Positions 43,194 to 53,119 of a DNA stretch of 64,000 bases are shown piece by piece (the first letter of the stretch is position 1; every line of letters begins with the position of its first letter). Origin of the DNA: DAIDKA01 sp036498905 (GTDB taxonomy: Bacteria; Pseudomonadota; Gammaproteobacteria; Steroidobacterales; Steroidobacteraceae); the NCBI GenBank assembly GCA_036498905.1, contig DASYER010000095.1:1-64000 (forward strand). The letters run 5' to 3'. The notes beneath the pieces are model-generated. The model was not told the DNA's origin. It saw nothing but the letters and a program-made list of their open reading frames with translations, and did no database searches. Made by a program: the position numbers and the translations under genes.

Positions 43194-44305
43194 GCGGGGC
43201 TGAATGCCGCAGGCAGCGGCGGCGTCCGGTTACGCAGCCGCGCCAGCCAGTGCGGAAGGCGCGCGATCAGCAGCACCGTGACCACCACCACCGCGTGTGT
43301 CCACCACAGTCCCACGGCTGCCGGAATCGTGCCGCGCTCCAGCGCCAGCCGTCCGGCCGAAAGCAGATAGAAATAAAGAATGAAAAGCAGAACGGCCAAC
43401 CATACACGTGACAGGCGGCCGCGACGCGGTGGCAGTTTGCTGATCGGCACGGCCAGCACGGCCAGCACCAGGCACATGACAGGCAGCGCCACCCGCCACT
43501 GCAGCTGTGCCTGGCGGTCAAGCGCCGCTGCCCCGATCAGCGCACGCGTCGGGACGGCATCCAGGTCCGCGGCCGGATCGCGCATTCGCGGCAGCTGAAC
43601 GGGAACCGTGAGCTGGCTGAAACTCTTGATGATGCGGAACTGGGCGCTGCCCGGTACCCCCTCGTAACGCTCACCATCGTACAGAACGATGGTGAGACTG
43701 CGGCCGTCCTCGGAGAGCGTATGGCGTGCCCGTTGGGCCAATGCCACTTCGACGCGGCCGCCCCGATCGCGCTCCACGAAAACATCCGATAGCGTGCCAT
43801 CCGGCAGCGCATGTTGGGCGTAGACGACTGTGCTGCCGCCACCAAAACTCAAGAAACGTCCCGGTGCGAGGGATGCGAACTGGCCGGCATGCACGGCCTG
43901 CTGGCGCAGGGTGAGCACCCGCGCCATGGAGGCGGGCCCCACCTCAAGCGACAGCCATGCCAGTACGGCCGCGACCACGATGCCCACGGCGATCACCGGC
44001 ACGTAGATACGCGTCATGCCGACCCCGCAGGCCAGGGCTGCGGTCATCTCGCTGTCGTGATAAAGCCGGCCGAATGCCATGACCATGCCCAGCAACAATC
44101 CGATGGGCACCAGTATCGGCAGGTGCTGCAGGGCCCCCAGCCCGATCAGGGTGAACACCACATCGTGCGGATACTGGCTGTCCGCGGCCCGGCTGAGTAC
44201 GCGTGCACCCTCGTTCGTCAGCAGGATCAGGACCAGAACCAGGGTGACGGCGAAGCCACTGGCGATCATTTCCCGCAAAATATAGCGTTCGAGAAGGCGA
44301 CCCAA
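43190..44305 (-). CDS. lptF: LPS export ABC transporter permease LptF
   Basis: 371 aa. It begins LLERYILREMIASGFAVTLVL; GALQHLPILVPIGLLLGMVMAF and a periplasmic jellyroll follow, with three C-terminal membrane segments. It is the partner of LptG. It is divergent from pepA by 117 bp, the usual gammaproteobacterial order. Confidence 0.93.
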   Translation of the reverse strand: MGRLLERYILREMIASGFAVTLVLVLILLTNEGARVLSRAADSQYPHDVVFTLIGLGALQHLPILVPIGLLLGMVMAFGRLYHDSEMTAALACGVGMTRIYVPVIAVGIVVAAVLAWLSLEVGPASMARVLTLRQQAVHAGQFASLAPGRFLSFGGGSTVVYAQHALPDGTLSDVFVERDRGGRVEVALAQRARHTLSEDGRSLTIVLYDGERYEGVPGSAQFRIIKSFSQLTVPVQLPRMRDPAADLDAVPTRALIGAAALDRQAQLQWRVALPVMCLVLAVLAVPISKLPPRRGRLSRVWLAVLLFILYFYLLSAGRLALERGTIPAAVGLWWTHAVVVVTVLLIARLPHWLARLRNRTPPLPAAFSPA

Positions 44306-44422
44306 AACCCTACCTGCTGGCTGAATTCGGTTAGACTTGCACGTTCAACCGCCAACCTTAGAGCAGACTGTCCGGCACCACAATGGTTCACAACCCTTGG
44401 GTGTGCGGCACAACGGAGGCCG

Positions 44423-45919
44423 ATGATGCAGTTTGACGTGTGGTCCAAGACTCTCACTGACCTGTCGGTGGATTGTATCGCCGCGGGAGTCTTCGAGGAT
44501 GGCAAGCTCGGCGCCGAAACCGCGGCACTCGACAAGGCCACGGACGGCCGCATCAAAGGCGTCGTTGATCGCGGCGACTTCAACGGCAGAGCCGGTGAAA
44601 CACTGCTGCTTTCGGAAGCCGGACTCAATGCCACACGCGTCGTGCTGGTCGGTCTGGGCGCCGAACGCAGCTACAGTCGCAAGAGCTGGCGCCGTGCATG
44701 CGCCGCGGCGCTGACCGCCGCCGGGCGCACCCGAGTCCGCAGTGTGGCGCTGGCCATCGAACGACCGCCCGCCAAGGACCTCAGCGATTACTATTTCGGT
44801 CGTTGTGTGGCCGAGATTACCGGCACGGTCCTGTATCGGACCAACGATCTGAAAACCGGCAAGAAGCCACCTCTGCCCCTGATCAATATGGTCGTAGCCG
44901 GTCCGGTGCGGGCCACCGGCGCGGCCGATGCCAAACGCGGCCTCGAGCATGGTCGCGCTGCGGCGGCCGCCACCGCGTTGCAACGCGACTTGGGCAATCT
45001 GCCGCCGAATCTGTGCACGCCGCGCTATCTGGCTGAGCGCGCGAAGGGCCTGGCCAAGCGCCACAGCTCCGTAAAGGTCAAAGTGCTCGAGGAAGCCGCC
45101 ATCCGGCGCGAGAAGATGGGCTGCTTCCTCGCGGTCACCCAGGGCAGTGCCGAGCCGCCGCGCTTCATCGTCATGGACTACCAGGGGCCGCGCGCCGCGC
45201 GCACGGCGCCCATCGTCCTGGTCGGCAAGGGCATCACCTTCGACACCGGCGGCATCTCCCTCAAGGATCCCGGCGCCATGGACGAGATGAAATTCGACAT
45301 GATGGGCGCCGCCTCGGTCATTGCCGCCATTTCATTCCTTGCTGAGGCGAAACTGCCGCTGCGGGTCGTGGGCCTCGTCGCAACCTGCGAGAACATGCCG
45401 GACGGAATGGCCGTCAAGCCGGGCGACGTTGTCACGAGCGCCTCCGGCCAGACCGTCGAGATCCTCAACACCGATGCCGAGGGTCGGCTGATCCTGTGCG
45501 ATGCGCTGCACTACGCGCGGCGCTTCGACCCCTCGATCGTGGTCGACATGGCCACGCTAACCGGAGCCTGCGTGATCGCATTGGGCGCCCACCACAGCGG
45601 CGTCATGGGCAATGACGATGCGCTCGTCGCCGAACTGGTTGCCGCGGGCGTGCGCGCCGATGACCGCGCCTGGCAGCTGCCCTTGACCGAAGAGTACGCT
45701 GATCAGCTGAAAACCAATTTCGCCGACATGGCCAATATCGGCGGTCGGGAAGGCGGCGCAATCACTGCGGCGGCCTTTCTGTCCAAGTTCACCCAGGGCA
45801 TGAAATGGGCGCATATGGATATCGCCGGCTCTGCCTACCAGGGCGGCCTGCACAAAGGCGCGACCGGTCGCCCGATGCCCCTGTTGACTGACTTCCTGGT
45901 ACGCCGGGCCGGCGGGTAG
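44423..45919 (+). CDS. pepA: leucyl aminopeptidase (M17)
   Basis: 498 aa from ATG 44423 or 44426; CGGAGG lies about 6 nt upstream. The C-terminal catalytic domain has GKGITFDTGGISLKDPGAMDE, MKFDMMGAASV and the signature NTDAEGRL. It releases N-terminal amino acids and binds two metal ions. The upstream continuation of the frame is the shadow of lptF. In several species PepA also acts as a DNA-binding regulator (carAB, Xer sites). Confidence 0.95.
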   Translation: MMQFDVWSKTLTDLSVDCIAAGVFEDGKLGAETAALDKATDGRIKGVVDRGDFNGRAGETLLLSEAGLNATRVVLVGLGAERSYSRKSWRRACAAALTAAGRTRVRSVALAIERPPAKDLSDYYFGRCVAEITGTVLYRTNDLKTGKKPPLPLINMVVAGPVRATGAADAKRGLEHGRAAAAATALQRDLGNLPPNLCTPRYLAERAKGLAKRHSSVKVKVLEEAAIRREKMGCFLAVTQGSAEPPRFIVMDYQGPRAARTAPIVLVGKGITFDTGGISLKDPGAMDEMKFDMMGAASVIAAISFLAEAKLPLRVVGLVATCENMPDGMAVKPGDVVTSASGQTVEILNTDAEGRLILCDALHYARRFDPSIVVDMATLTGACVIALGAHHSGVMGNDDALVAELVAAGVRADDRAWQLPLTEEYADQLKTNFADMANIGGREGGAITAAAFLSKFTQGMKWAHMDIAGSAYQGGLHKGATGRPMPLLTDFLVRRAGG

Positions 45920-45926
45920 CGCGATC

Positions 45927-46367
45927 CTGAGCGCACAGCCGTCAGTTACGTTCTACGTCGTCGAGGACTCCTCCCCAAACGCGCGACTGACGGTTGCCTG
46001 TCGCATCACCGAGAAGGCCTGGAAGGCGGGCAGCACCGTGCTGATCCAGCACGGCGATGCGACCGAACTGGGCCGACTCGACTCGATGCTGTGGACGAGC
46101 GGCAATGAGCAGGGCTTCATCCCGCACGAGATTGCCACCGAGGCGCCACGGCTGACCGGAACCCCGGTGGTCCTCAACACCGGCGCCGGACCCACCGCCC
46201 CGGTTGATGTCCTGATCAATCTGACGCCACAGCTGCCCGAGCGGCCGGAGCTTGCGACCCGCATCATCGAAATCATCGACGCTGACCCGGCGCGCCGGGC
46301 CGCCGGCCGGGAGCGGTTCAAGGCCTACCGCGAACGCGGCTTCGCCCTGGAAAAACACGACCTGTAG
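45927..46367 (+). CDS. holC: DNA polymerase III chi subunit
   Basis: About 146 aa, as in E. coli (147). It has VTFYVVEDSSPNARLTVACR, AWKAGSTVLIQHGDATELGR, LDSMLWTSGNEQGFIPHE and RIIEIIDADPARRAAGRERF, the chi pattern. It links the clamp loader with SSB. The frame has no ATG, GTG or TTG before 46038, where the protein would lose its first third. A CTG at 45927 (just after the pepA stop) fits the length, so a CTG start is proposed. Confidence 0.85.
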   Translation: MSAQPSVTFYVVEDSSPNARLTVACRITEKAWKAGSTVLIQHGDATELGRLDSMLWTSGNEQGFIPHEIATEAPRLTGTPVVLNTGAGPTAPVDVLINLTPQLPERPELATRIIEIIDADPARRAAGRERFKAYRERGFALEKHDL

Positions 46368-46446
46368 GCACCCGCGGGCGGCAATCGTGGCCGGCCAAGT
46401 CGCGCCAGCTATAATGATCGACCATGTTTCACGGTTGCCTGATTTG

Positions 46447-49212
46447 ATGGATAAGGTCTACGTCCCGCAGGACATCGAGCGGCGCACCTATGCTCGCTGG
46501 GAGGACAGCGGCTGGTTCGCACCGCGAGGGTTCGGGGATCCGTACTGCATCGTGATTCCGCCGCCCAATGTCACCGGCACGTTGCACATGGGCCATGCGT
46601 TCCAGCACACCCTGATGGACACCCTCACCCGCTATCAGCGCATGCGCGGCGCCGATGCGTTGTGGCAATCGGGCACAGACCACGCGGGCATCGCGACGCA
46701 GATGGTGGTGGAGCGCCGCCTTGAGGCGCAGGGTCAGCCGCGCAGCCAGCTCTCGCGCGAGCAATTCGTGGCGCGCGTGTGGGAGTGGAAGGAAGAATCC
46801 GGCGGCACCATCTGTGCACAGATGCGCCGCCTCGGGGATTCGGTGGACTGGGCGCGCGACCGCTTCACCATGGATCCGGGGCTGTCGCGGGCGGTGGTCG
46901 AGGCCTTCGTGCGCCTGCATGCCGAAGGGCTGATCTACCGCGGCAAGCGCCTGGTGAACTGGGATCCGGTGCTGCTGACGGCGCTGTCGGATCTGGAGGT
47001 CCAGGGGGAGGAAGAAGACGGGCATTTGTGGCACCTGAGCTATCCGCTGGAGGATGGCAGCGGCCACATGATCGTCGCCACCACGCGCCCCGAAACGATG
47101 CTCGGTGACACGGCGGTTGCGGTGAATCCCACAGATGAGCGCTACCAGCATCTCATCGGTCGCAATCTGCGCCTGCCGCTTACCGATCGACTGATCCCGA
47201 TCATCGCCGATGACTATGTGGATGCCGCGTTCGGCTCCGGGTGCGTGAAGATCACGCCGGCCCACGACTTCAACGACTATGAGGTCGGCAAGCGCCACAA
47301 ACTCCCGCAGATCAATATCTTCACGCCGCAGGCGCGGATCAACGACAACGCCCCGGCGCGCTTCGCGGGCCTCGATCGCTACGAGGCGCGAAAACGTATC
47401 CTCGCGGAACTGGAGCAGGCCGGCCTGCTCGCGCGCATCGACAAGCATCGTCACATCGTGCCGCGGGGCGACCGTTCGGGGGCGGTGCTGGAGCCGTACC
47501 TCACCGATCAGTGGTATGTGAAGGTCGCACCACTGGCTGCCGAGGCGGTGGCCGCCGTGCGCGACGGGCGCACACGATTCGTGCCGGAGAACTGGTCGCG
47601 CACCTATTTTGAGTGGATGAAGAACATCCACGACTGGTGCATCAGCCGCCAGCTGTGGTGGGGCCATCGGATTCCGGCCTGGTATGACAGCGCCGGCACT
47701 GTGTACGTGGGCCACGATGAGGCGCAGGTGCGCATCCGCCACGGCCTCGGCCCGGAGGTAGCCCTCACCCAGGACAGCGATGTTCTGGATACCTGGTTCT
47801 CCTCGGCCCTGTGGCCGTTCTCGACACTGGGCTGGCCGGACAAGACGCCGGAGCTGGCGAAGTTCTACCCGACCAATGTGCTGGTGACGGGCTTCGACAT
47901 CATCTTCTTCTGGGTGGCCCGTATGATGATGATGGGACTGAAGTTCACCGGTGAGGTGCCGTTCCGCGATGTCTACATCACCGGCCTGATCCTCGATGAG
48001 TTCGGCGAGAAGATGTCGAAGTCCAAGGGCAATGTCATTGACCCGCTCGACATCGTCGATGGCATCGACCTGGAGGCACTGCTGGCCAAGCGCACGACCG
48101 GACTGATGCAGCCGCACCTCAAGCCGGCGATCGAAAAGCACACGCGCCGCCAGTTTCCGCAAGGCATCGCGGCGCACGGCACCGATGCACTGCGCTTCAC
48201 GCTGGCGGCACTCGCCACGCCCACGCGTGAGATCCGCTTTGATCTGGCGCGTGTCGAGGGCTACCGCAAGTTCTGCAACAAGGTGTGGAATGCCGCGCGG
48301 TTCGTGATGCTGATGGTCGAGCAGATCACCGTCGAGGACACGGCACCGCAATTCTCCACTGCCGATCTGTGGATCCGCTCGCGCTTTGGCCGTCTGCTCG
48401 GGGAAGTGGCGAGCGCGTTCCAGGAATACCGTTTCGACTTCGCGGCCAGTGCGCTGTACCAGTTCACCTGGTATGAGTTCTGCGACGTGTACGTGGAACT
48501 CACCAAGCCGGTGCTGCAGTCACCCGATGCATCCCCGGGCGCGCGCAGCGGCGCCCGCACGACGCTGCTGCAGATTCTCGAGGCCCTGCAGCGTGCCCTG
48601 CACCCGCTGATGCCCTTCATCACCGAGGAGATCTGGCGCAAGGTGGCGCCCCTCGCCGGCCGCGACGGACCTTCGGTCATGATCGAACCGTATCCGCAAC
48701 CCGGTGACTTTCCCCTCGATGAGGATGCCGAAAAGGACATCACCTGGGTACAGCAGTTCGCGCTTGCGGTCCGGCAGATCCGCAGCGGGATGAACATCGC
48801 CCCCGCGCGCCGCATTGCAGTGCTGCTGCGGGGGGCACAGGAGGCGGATTGGCAGCGCGTGGTGCGCAATCGGGCTTCCCTGGAACACCTGGCGGGACTG
48901 GAACGCATCGAACGGCTGCAGCCCGCTCAGCAGGCCCCGCAATCGGCCACCGCCATGCTCGGGGAAGTACACATCCTGGTGCCGATGGCCGGCCTCATTG
49001 ATCCTGCGGCCGAAATCGAGCGCCTCACGAAGCGCCTGGCCAAGGCGACCCAGGATCTTGCCAAGACCGCCGCAAAGCTGGCCAGCGATACGTTCGTGCG
49101 CAATGCCCCCGAGGCGGTCGTGACGGCCGAGCGCGAGCGGCAGATCGAACAGGAGCGCATCGTGTCCGATATCCAGGCGCAGCTGGAAGTCATGCGCAAG
49201 CTGGGTCCGTGA
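46447..49212 (+). CDS. valS: valine-tRNA ligase
   Basis: 921 aa from ATG 46447 (MDKVYVPQDIERRTYARWE); an upstream ATG at 46414 is possible. HIGH-type motif in PPPNVTGTLHMGH, KMSKS in GEKMSKSKGN, an editing domain (TTRPETMLGDTAVAV), and a C-terminal coiled-coil arm (KATQDLAKTAAKLASDTFV). It charges tRNA-Val and edits Thr. It follows pepA and holC in the usual gammaproteobacterial order. Confidence 0.96.
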   Translation: MDKVYVPQDIERRTYARWEDSGWFAPRGFGDPYCIVIPPPNVTGTLHMGHAFQHTLMDTLTRYQRMRGADALWQSGTDHAGIATQMVVERRLEAQGQPRSQLSREQFVARVWEWKEESGGTICAQMRRLGDSVDWARDRFTMDPGLSRAVVEAFVRLHAEGLIYRGKRLVNWDPVLLTALSDLEVQGEEEDGHLWHLSYPLEDGSGHMIVATTRPETMLGDTAVAVNPTDERYQHLIGRNLRLPLTDRLIPIIADDYVDAAFGSGCVKITPAHDFNDYEVGKRHKLPQINIFTPQARINDNAPARFAGLDRYEARKRILAELEQAGLLARIDKHRHIVPRGDRSGAVLEPYLTDQWYVKVAPLAAEAVAAVRDGRTRFVPENWSRTYFEWMKNIHDWCISRQLWWGHRIPAWYDSAGTVYVGHDEAQVRIRHGLGPEVALTQDSDVLDTWFSSALWPFSTLGWPDKTPELAKFYPTNVLVTGFDIIFFWVARMMMMGLKFTGEVPFRDVYITGLILDEFGEKMSKSKGNVIDPLDIVDGIDLEALLAKRTTGLMQPHLKPAIEKHTRRQFPQGIAAHGTDALRFTLAALATPTREIRFDLARVEGYRKFCNKVWNAARFVMLMVEQITVEDTAPQFSTADLWIRSRFGRLLGEVASAFQEYRFDFAASALYQFTWYEFCDVYVELTKPVLQSPDASPGARSGARTTLLQILEALQRALHPLMPFITEEIWRKVAPLAGRDGPSVMIEPYPQPGDFPLDEDAEKDITWVQQFALAVRQIRSGMNIAPARRIAVLLRGAQEADWQRVVRNRASLEHLAGLERIERLQPAQQAPQSATAMLGEVHILVPMAGLIDPAAEIERLTKRLAKATQDLAKTAAKLASDTFVRNAPEAVVTAERERQIEQERIVSDIQAQLEVMRKLGP

Positions 49213-50150
49213 GCCCCGTCGCGATCACCGAACAGAGCCAGGCCCTGATGCGGGCACTGGCGGCCGTCGAGCGCATCATCCTGGGCAAGCCCGTCCAGGT
49301 GCGTCTGTGCCTGGCCTGCCTGCTGGCGCGCGGCCACCTGCTCATCGAGGATGTGCCGGGCGTGGGCAAGACCACTCTTGCCCATGCGCTGGCCCATATT
49401 CTCGGTCTGAGCTGGCAGCGGGTGCAGTTCACCAGCGATCTGCTGCCCGCCGATATCATCGGCGTGTCGGTGTTTGATCGCGGCACCCAGCAGTTTCACT
49501 TCAAGCGCGGCCCGCTGTTCACCCAGCTGCTGCTGGCCGATGAGGTCAATCGCGCCAGTCCCCGCACCCAAAGCGCGTTGCTGGAGGCGATGGAGGAGCG
49601 TCAGGTCAGCGTGGACCTGACGACCTTTCGGCTCCCCGACCCGTTCTTCGTCGTGGCCACGCAGAACCCCCACGAGCAGCGTGGCACCTTCGCGCTGCCG
49701 GAGTCGCAGCTCGATCGCTTCCTGATGCGGGTCAGCCTCGGCTATCCGGATGCGGCATCGGAGCGACGCCTGCTGCAGGGGGATGAGCCCCGGGAACAGC
49801 TGGCGCAGATGGCCGCGGCGCTGGATCCGGCGACCATCCTGGGGATGCAGCAAACCGTGCGCCAGGTACACCGCTCGGCAGCTCTGCTCGACTACGTGCA
49901 GCGTCTGGTCGAGCACAGCCGCACGCGCAGCGATCTGAAACTTGGATTGTCACCGCGCGCCGCCCTGGGCCTGCTGCGTGCCGCGCAGGCGCATGCCTTC
50001 ATCGCGGGACGTGATACGGCGATGCCGGAGGATGTGCAGGCGGTGCTGCCCGCGGTGGTGGCCCACCGCCTCGAGCGTCGCGAAGCCGCTGCTGGCGCGA
50101 GCCCGAATCTGGCCCAGGATCTCATTCGCGCCGTCCCCGTTCCGATCTGA
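49209..50150 (+). CDS. MoxR-family AAA ATPase
   Basis: 313 aa, GTG start overlapping the valS stop. Walker A EDVPGVGKTTLAHA, Walker B LLADEVNRASP, sensor VVATQNPHEQRGTFALPESQ. MoxR ATPases usually act as chaperones or regulators of a partner with a DUF58 domain. It is followed by a DUF58 protein and a transglutaminase-like protein, the classic trio. Confidence 0.92.
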   Translation: MSPVAITEQSQALMRALAAVERIILGKPVQVRLCLACLLARGHLLIEDVPGVGKTTLAHALAHILGLSWQRVQFTSDLLPADIIGVSVFDRGTQQFHFKRGPLFTQLLLADEVNRASPRTQSALLEAMEERQVSVDLTTFRLPDPFFVVATQNPHEQRGTFALPESQLDRFLMRVSLGYPDAASERRLLQGDEPREQLAQMAAALDPATILGMQQTVRQVHRSAALLDYVQRLVEHSRTRSDLKLGLSPRAALGLLRAAQAHAFIAGRDTAMPEDVQAVLPAVVAHRLERREAAAGASPNLAQDLIRAVPVPI

Positions 50151-50168
50151 CACGAAGGAGGCATCCGG

Positions 50169-51134
50169 ATGCGCGCCTTCATGCAACGCCGGATGGCGGC
50201 CTGGATCAGGCGCCGGCAGGGGACCGACGTGCTTCCCGTCACCCTGCAGCGGCGGCGCCTGTACATTCTGCCGACTCGCGCAGGCGTGGCCTTCGGCGCG
50301 CTGCTGCTGCTCATGCTCATCGCCGGACTGAACTACGCGAACAGCCTGGCGCTGCTGCTCACCTTTCTGCTGGCCGGGCTGGCGCTGGTGGCCATGCATA
50401 CCTGTCATCGCAACCTGCTGGGGCTGATCGTCGCCGACCTCGCATCGCAGGACAGCTTCGCCGGTGAACAGGCGCAGCTGCGGCTGCGACTGGCCAACGG
50501 CAGCGCGCAACTGCGGCCTGGCATCGAGATCGACGGCTCGGGCATTGCGCCGGTGACCTGCACGGCACCGGCCGCCGCAGAGGTCATCGTGCGCCTGCGC
50601 ATCGCGACCCCACGACGTGGCCTGCAGCCCGTCGGCCGGCTGCGGCTCGTGAGCAGCTGGCCGTTCGGCTTGTTTCGCGCCTGGACCTGGCTGCATGTGA
50701 CTCATGCGGTGACGGTTTATCCGCGGCCCGCGGGGGAAGCATCGATGCCCATGGCGGCGGGAGCTAACTCCGGCACGGCGCCGCGCGAAGCCGGCGAAAT
50801 CGACGAGTGGGCCACGCTGCGTCCTTTTCGGGACGGCGACTCGCCGCGCCAGGTGGCCTGGAAGGCCTACGCGCGCGGTGCACCGCTGCTGGTCAAGGAG
50901 TACACCGCGAGCGGCAATGTCGAGCGGCTGTTCGATTTCGCGACGCTCACGGGCCTTGATACCGAGCAACGTCTGTCACAGCTGGCGCGCTGGATCGTCA
51001 ATTGCGCGGCGGATGGCGAGGGCTTCGGCCTGCGCCTGCCGCAGCAATTCATCGATCTGGACCAGGGAATGCTGCATCGCCAGCGCTGCCTGCGCGCGCT
51101 CGCCGTGTTCGGCACCGAGTCTGCCGCCACATGA
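50169..51134 (+). CDS. DUF58-domain protein
   Basis: 321 aa. Two membrane segments after a cytosolic basic N-terminus (RRLYILPTRAGVAFGALLLL), then a domain with the DUF58 signature EWATLRPFRDGDSPRQVAWK followed by KAYARGAPLLVKEY. It is the second member of the MoxR-DUF58-TgpA unit. The start has GAAGGAGG upstream (about 9 nt). Confidence 0.9.
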   Translation: MRAFMQRRMAAWIRRRQGTDVLPVTLQRRRLYILPTRAGVAFGALLLLMLIAGLNYANSLALLLTFLLAGLALVAMHTCHRNLLGLIVADLASQDSFAGEQAQLRLRLANGSAQLRPGIEIDGSGIAPVTCTAPAAAEVIVRLRIATPRRGLQPVGRLRLVSSWPFGLFRAWTWLHVTHAVTVYPRPAGEASMPMAAGANSGTAPREAGEIDEWATLRPFRDGDSPRQVAWKAYARGAPLLVKEYTASGNVERLFDFATLTGLDTEQRLSQLARWIVNCAADGEGFGLRLPQQFIDLDQGMLHRQRCLRALAVFGTESAAT

Positions 51135-53119
51135 GTGACCGGGCCGCAGGCGCGTATCGCGCCACACACTGGATGGTGGCGGCCTATGTCCTCGGCGCAC
51201 TGCTGCACCTGGGCCGGGTGCCGGCGTGGGTGGTCGTGCTGGCCTGCAGTGGCGCGGCGTGGGCGCTGGCCGCAGCACATGGTCGGGCACGTCTACCGGG
51301 CCGGGTCTTCAAAGTCTGCCTCACCGTGGCGCTCACCGGCACGGTGCTGGCGATGTTTCATACCCTCAATGGCTTGAACGCGGGTTCGGCGCTGCTGGTG
51401 CTGATGGGCGCAATCAAGCTGCTGGAGGCGACCACGCGGCGCGACCGGCTGATCGTCGTCGGCGTCGCGTTCTATCTGCTGCTCGCAGCCTGCTTAGCCT
51501 CGCAGGAGCTGCTGCGCGCACCCTTGTACCTGCTGCAGGCCTGGGTGTGCTGCACGGCGTTGCTGTACGCGGCTCATCCGGCTGCACCCCTGCCCTCGCG
51601 TCTCGCAGTCCGGATCAGCGCGCGCAGCTTGGCGGTGGCACTGCCGCTGGCGCTATTGCTGTTCGCACTGTTTCCGCGACTGTCCGGATCATTCTGGTCG
51701 CTGGGCGGTTCCAACCAGGCGCAGACCGGTTTGTCGGACACGATGAGTCCGGGGAGCATCTCGGAACTGAGCAACTCGACTGATCCGGTCTTTCGCGTGT
51801 GGTTTTCAGGCGCGCTGCCGCCGCCTCAGCAGCGCTACTGGCGCGGTCCGGTGCTGCATGACTTCGATGGGTATACCTGGAGCGGCGCGCACAACGCCTT
51901 CTTCCGGCAGGAGAAACTGCAGTACCTGGGCACCAGCTATCAGTACCAGATCCGGCTCGAACCGGATTCGACGCCGTGGTGGCCGGCACTGGATACCCTG
52001 CAAAGCGTCAAGGCGCCCGGCACGACGGTGACGGCTGATCGGCAGTTGTTCGCCCTGCGTCCGGTACACGATGCAGTCACCTACTCCGCCATTTCCAACA
52101 CCACGACGGCTTCGGCCGACACACTCTCGCGCATTGCCCAACAGGTCGATATGCATGTCGTCAGCGCACGCAATCCGCGCAGCCAGGCGCTGGCACACCG
52201 CCTGCGCGCAGCGGCGCCCGATGTGCCGGCCTACGTGAACAGCGTGGTCGCGCTGTTCCGCGATGGGCACTTCGAATACACCCTGACGCCGCCGCTGCTC
52301 GACCTGGATTCGGTCGATGACTTTGTGTTCAACACGCGGCGCGGATTCTGCGGCCACTTCGCCTCCGCCTTCGCGCTGCTGATGCGCGCTGGTGGCGTGC
52401 CGGCGCGCGTCGTCACCGGGTACCAGGGCGGGGAGTGGAATCCCATCGGCGGTTATCTGCTGATCAGGCGCTCCGATGCGCACGCCTGGGTCGAGGTCTG
52501 GGAGGATGGCCGCGGCTGGGTGCGCGTGGATCCGACCGGCGTCGTGGCGCCCGAGCGGCTGCGCCGCGGAATCCTGGATCTGCTGCCCAGCGCCGGGTCG
52601 GTCCCGGAGCGCCTGCTGCATGATTTTTCCTGGCTACAGCGAAGTCACCAGGCCTGGGATGCGCTCAATGCCTGGTGGAGCACCCAGTTCGTCGCCTACA
52701 ACTACGGCTCCCAACTGCGGCTGCTGGAGTCACTGGGATTCGGCAACCCGGGTTGGCAACAGCTGGGCTGGCTGGTGGCCGGTGCCCTGGCCCTGTGGCT
52801 GATCATCATCGGCTGGCAGTTTGGCCGGATGCGCCCCGCCCATGGCCCGGACCGGCTGGCGCGCGCCTATCTGCGGCTGTGCGCACGGTTGGCCCGTCAC
52901 GGGCCGCCGCGGCAAGCGCACCAGGGACCGCTCGCCTATGCCGCCACGCTCGGCGATGATTCGGAACCGGCCACGCAGGCGCAGGAGCTGCTGCACCTGT
53001 ACGCCCGACTCCGCTTTGGCAGCGATACCGCCACCACAGCGCAGCTGCTGGATTTCGAGCGACGCGTCAGTCGTTGGCGGGGGCCCCATCGGCGTGCTCG
53101 CGCGTTTCGCGAAACGTGA
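51131..53119 (+). CDS. membrane transglutaminase-like protein (TgpA type)
   Basis: 662 aa from ATG 51131 (overlapping the DUF58 stop). Six or so N-terminal membrane segments (DUF3488), a transglutaminase core with the triad Cys in RRGFCGHFASAFALLMR, His in SDAHAWVEVW and Asp in WVRVDPTG, then a further membrane segment and a DUF4129-like C-terminus. Pseudomonas TgpA is essential; the substrate is not known. The 3' end overlaps the convergent prfC by 53 bp. Confidence 0.92.
   Translation: MSDRAAGAYRATHWMVAAYVLGALLHLGRVPAWVVVLACSGAAWALAAAHGRARLPGRVFKVCLTVALTGTVLAMFHTLNGLNAGSALLVLMGAIKLLEATTRRDRLIVVGVAFYLLLAACLASQELLRAPLYLLQAWVCCTALLYAAHPAAPLPSRLAVRISARSLAVALPLALLLFALFPRLSGSFWSLGGSNQAQTGLSDTMSPGSISELSNSTDPVFRVWFSGALPPPQQRYWRGPVLHDFDGYTWSGAHNAFFRQEKLQYLGTSYQYQIRLEPDSTPWWPALDTLQSVKAPGTTVTADRQLFALRPVHDAVTYSAISNTTTASADTLSRIAQQVDMHVVSARNPRSQALAHRLRAAAPDVPAYVNSVVALFRDGHFEYTLTPPLLDLDSVDDFVFNTRRGFCGHFASAFALLMRAGGVPARVVTGYQGGEWNPIGGYLLIRRSDAHAWVEVWEDGRGWVRVDPTGVVAPERLRRGILDLLPSAGSVPERLLHDFSWLQRSHQAWDALNAWWSTQFVAYNYGSQLRLLESLGFGNPGWQQLGWLVAGALALWLIIIGWQFGRMRPAHGPDRLARAYLRLCARLARHGPPRQAHQGPLAYAATLGDDSEPATQAQELLHLYARLRFGSDTATTAQLLDFERRVSRWRGPHRRARAFRET

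Noticed and set aside
43811..44422. Upstream extension of the pepA frame
   Set aside because: Antisense to lptF; pepA begins at 44423 with a CGGAGG ribosome site.
46429..48351. 640-codon open frame on the minus strand opposite valS
   Set aside because: Its reading is the shadow of the valS gene in GC-rich sequence; composition is Arg/His/Asp-rich without any domain, and valS is certain.
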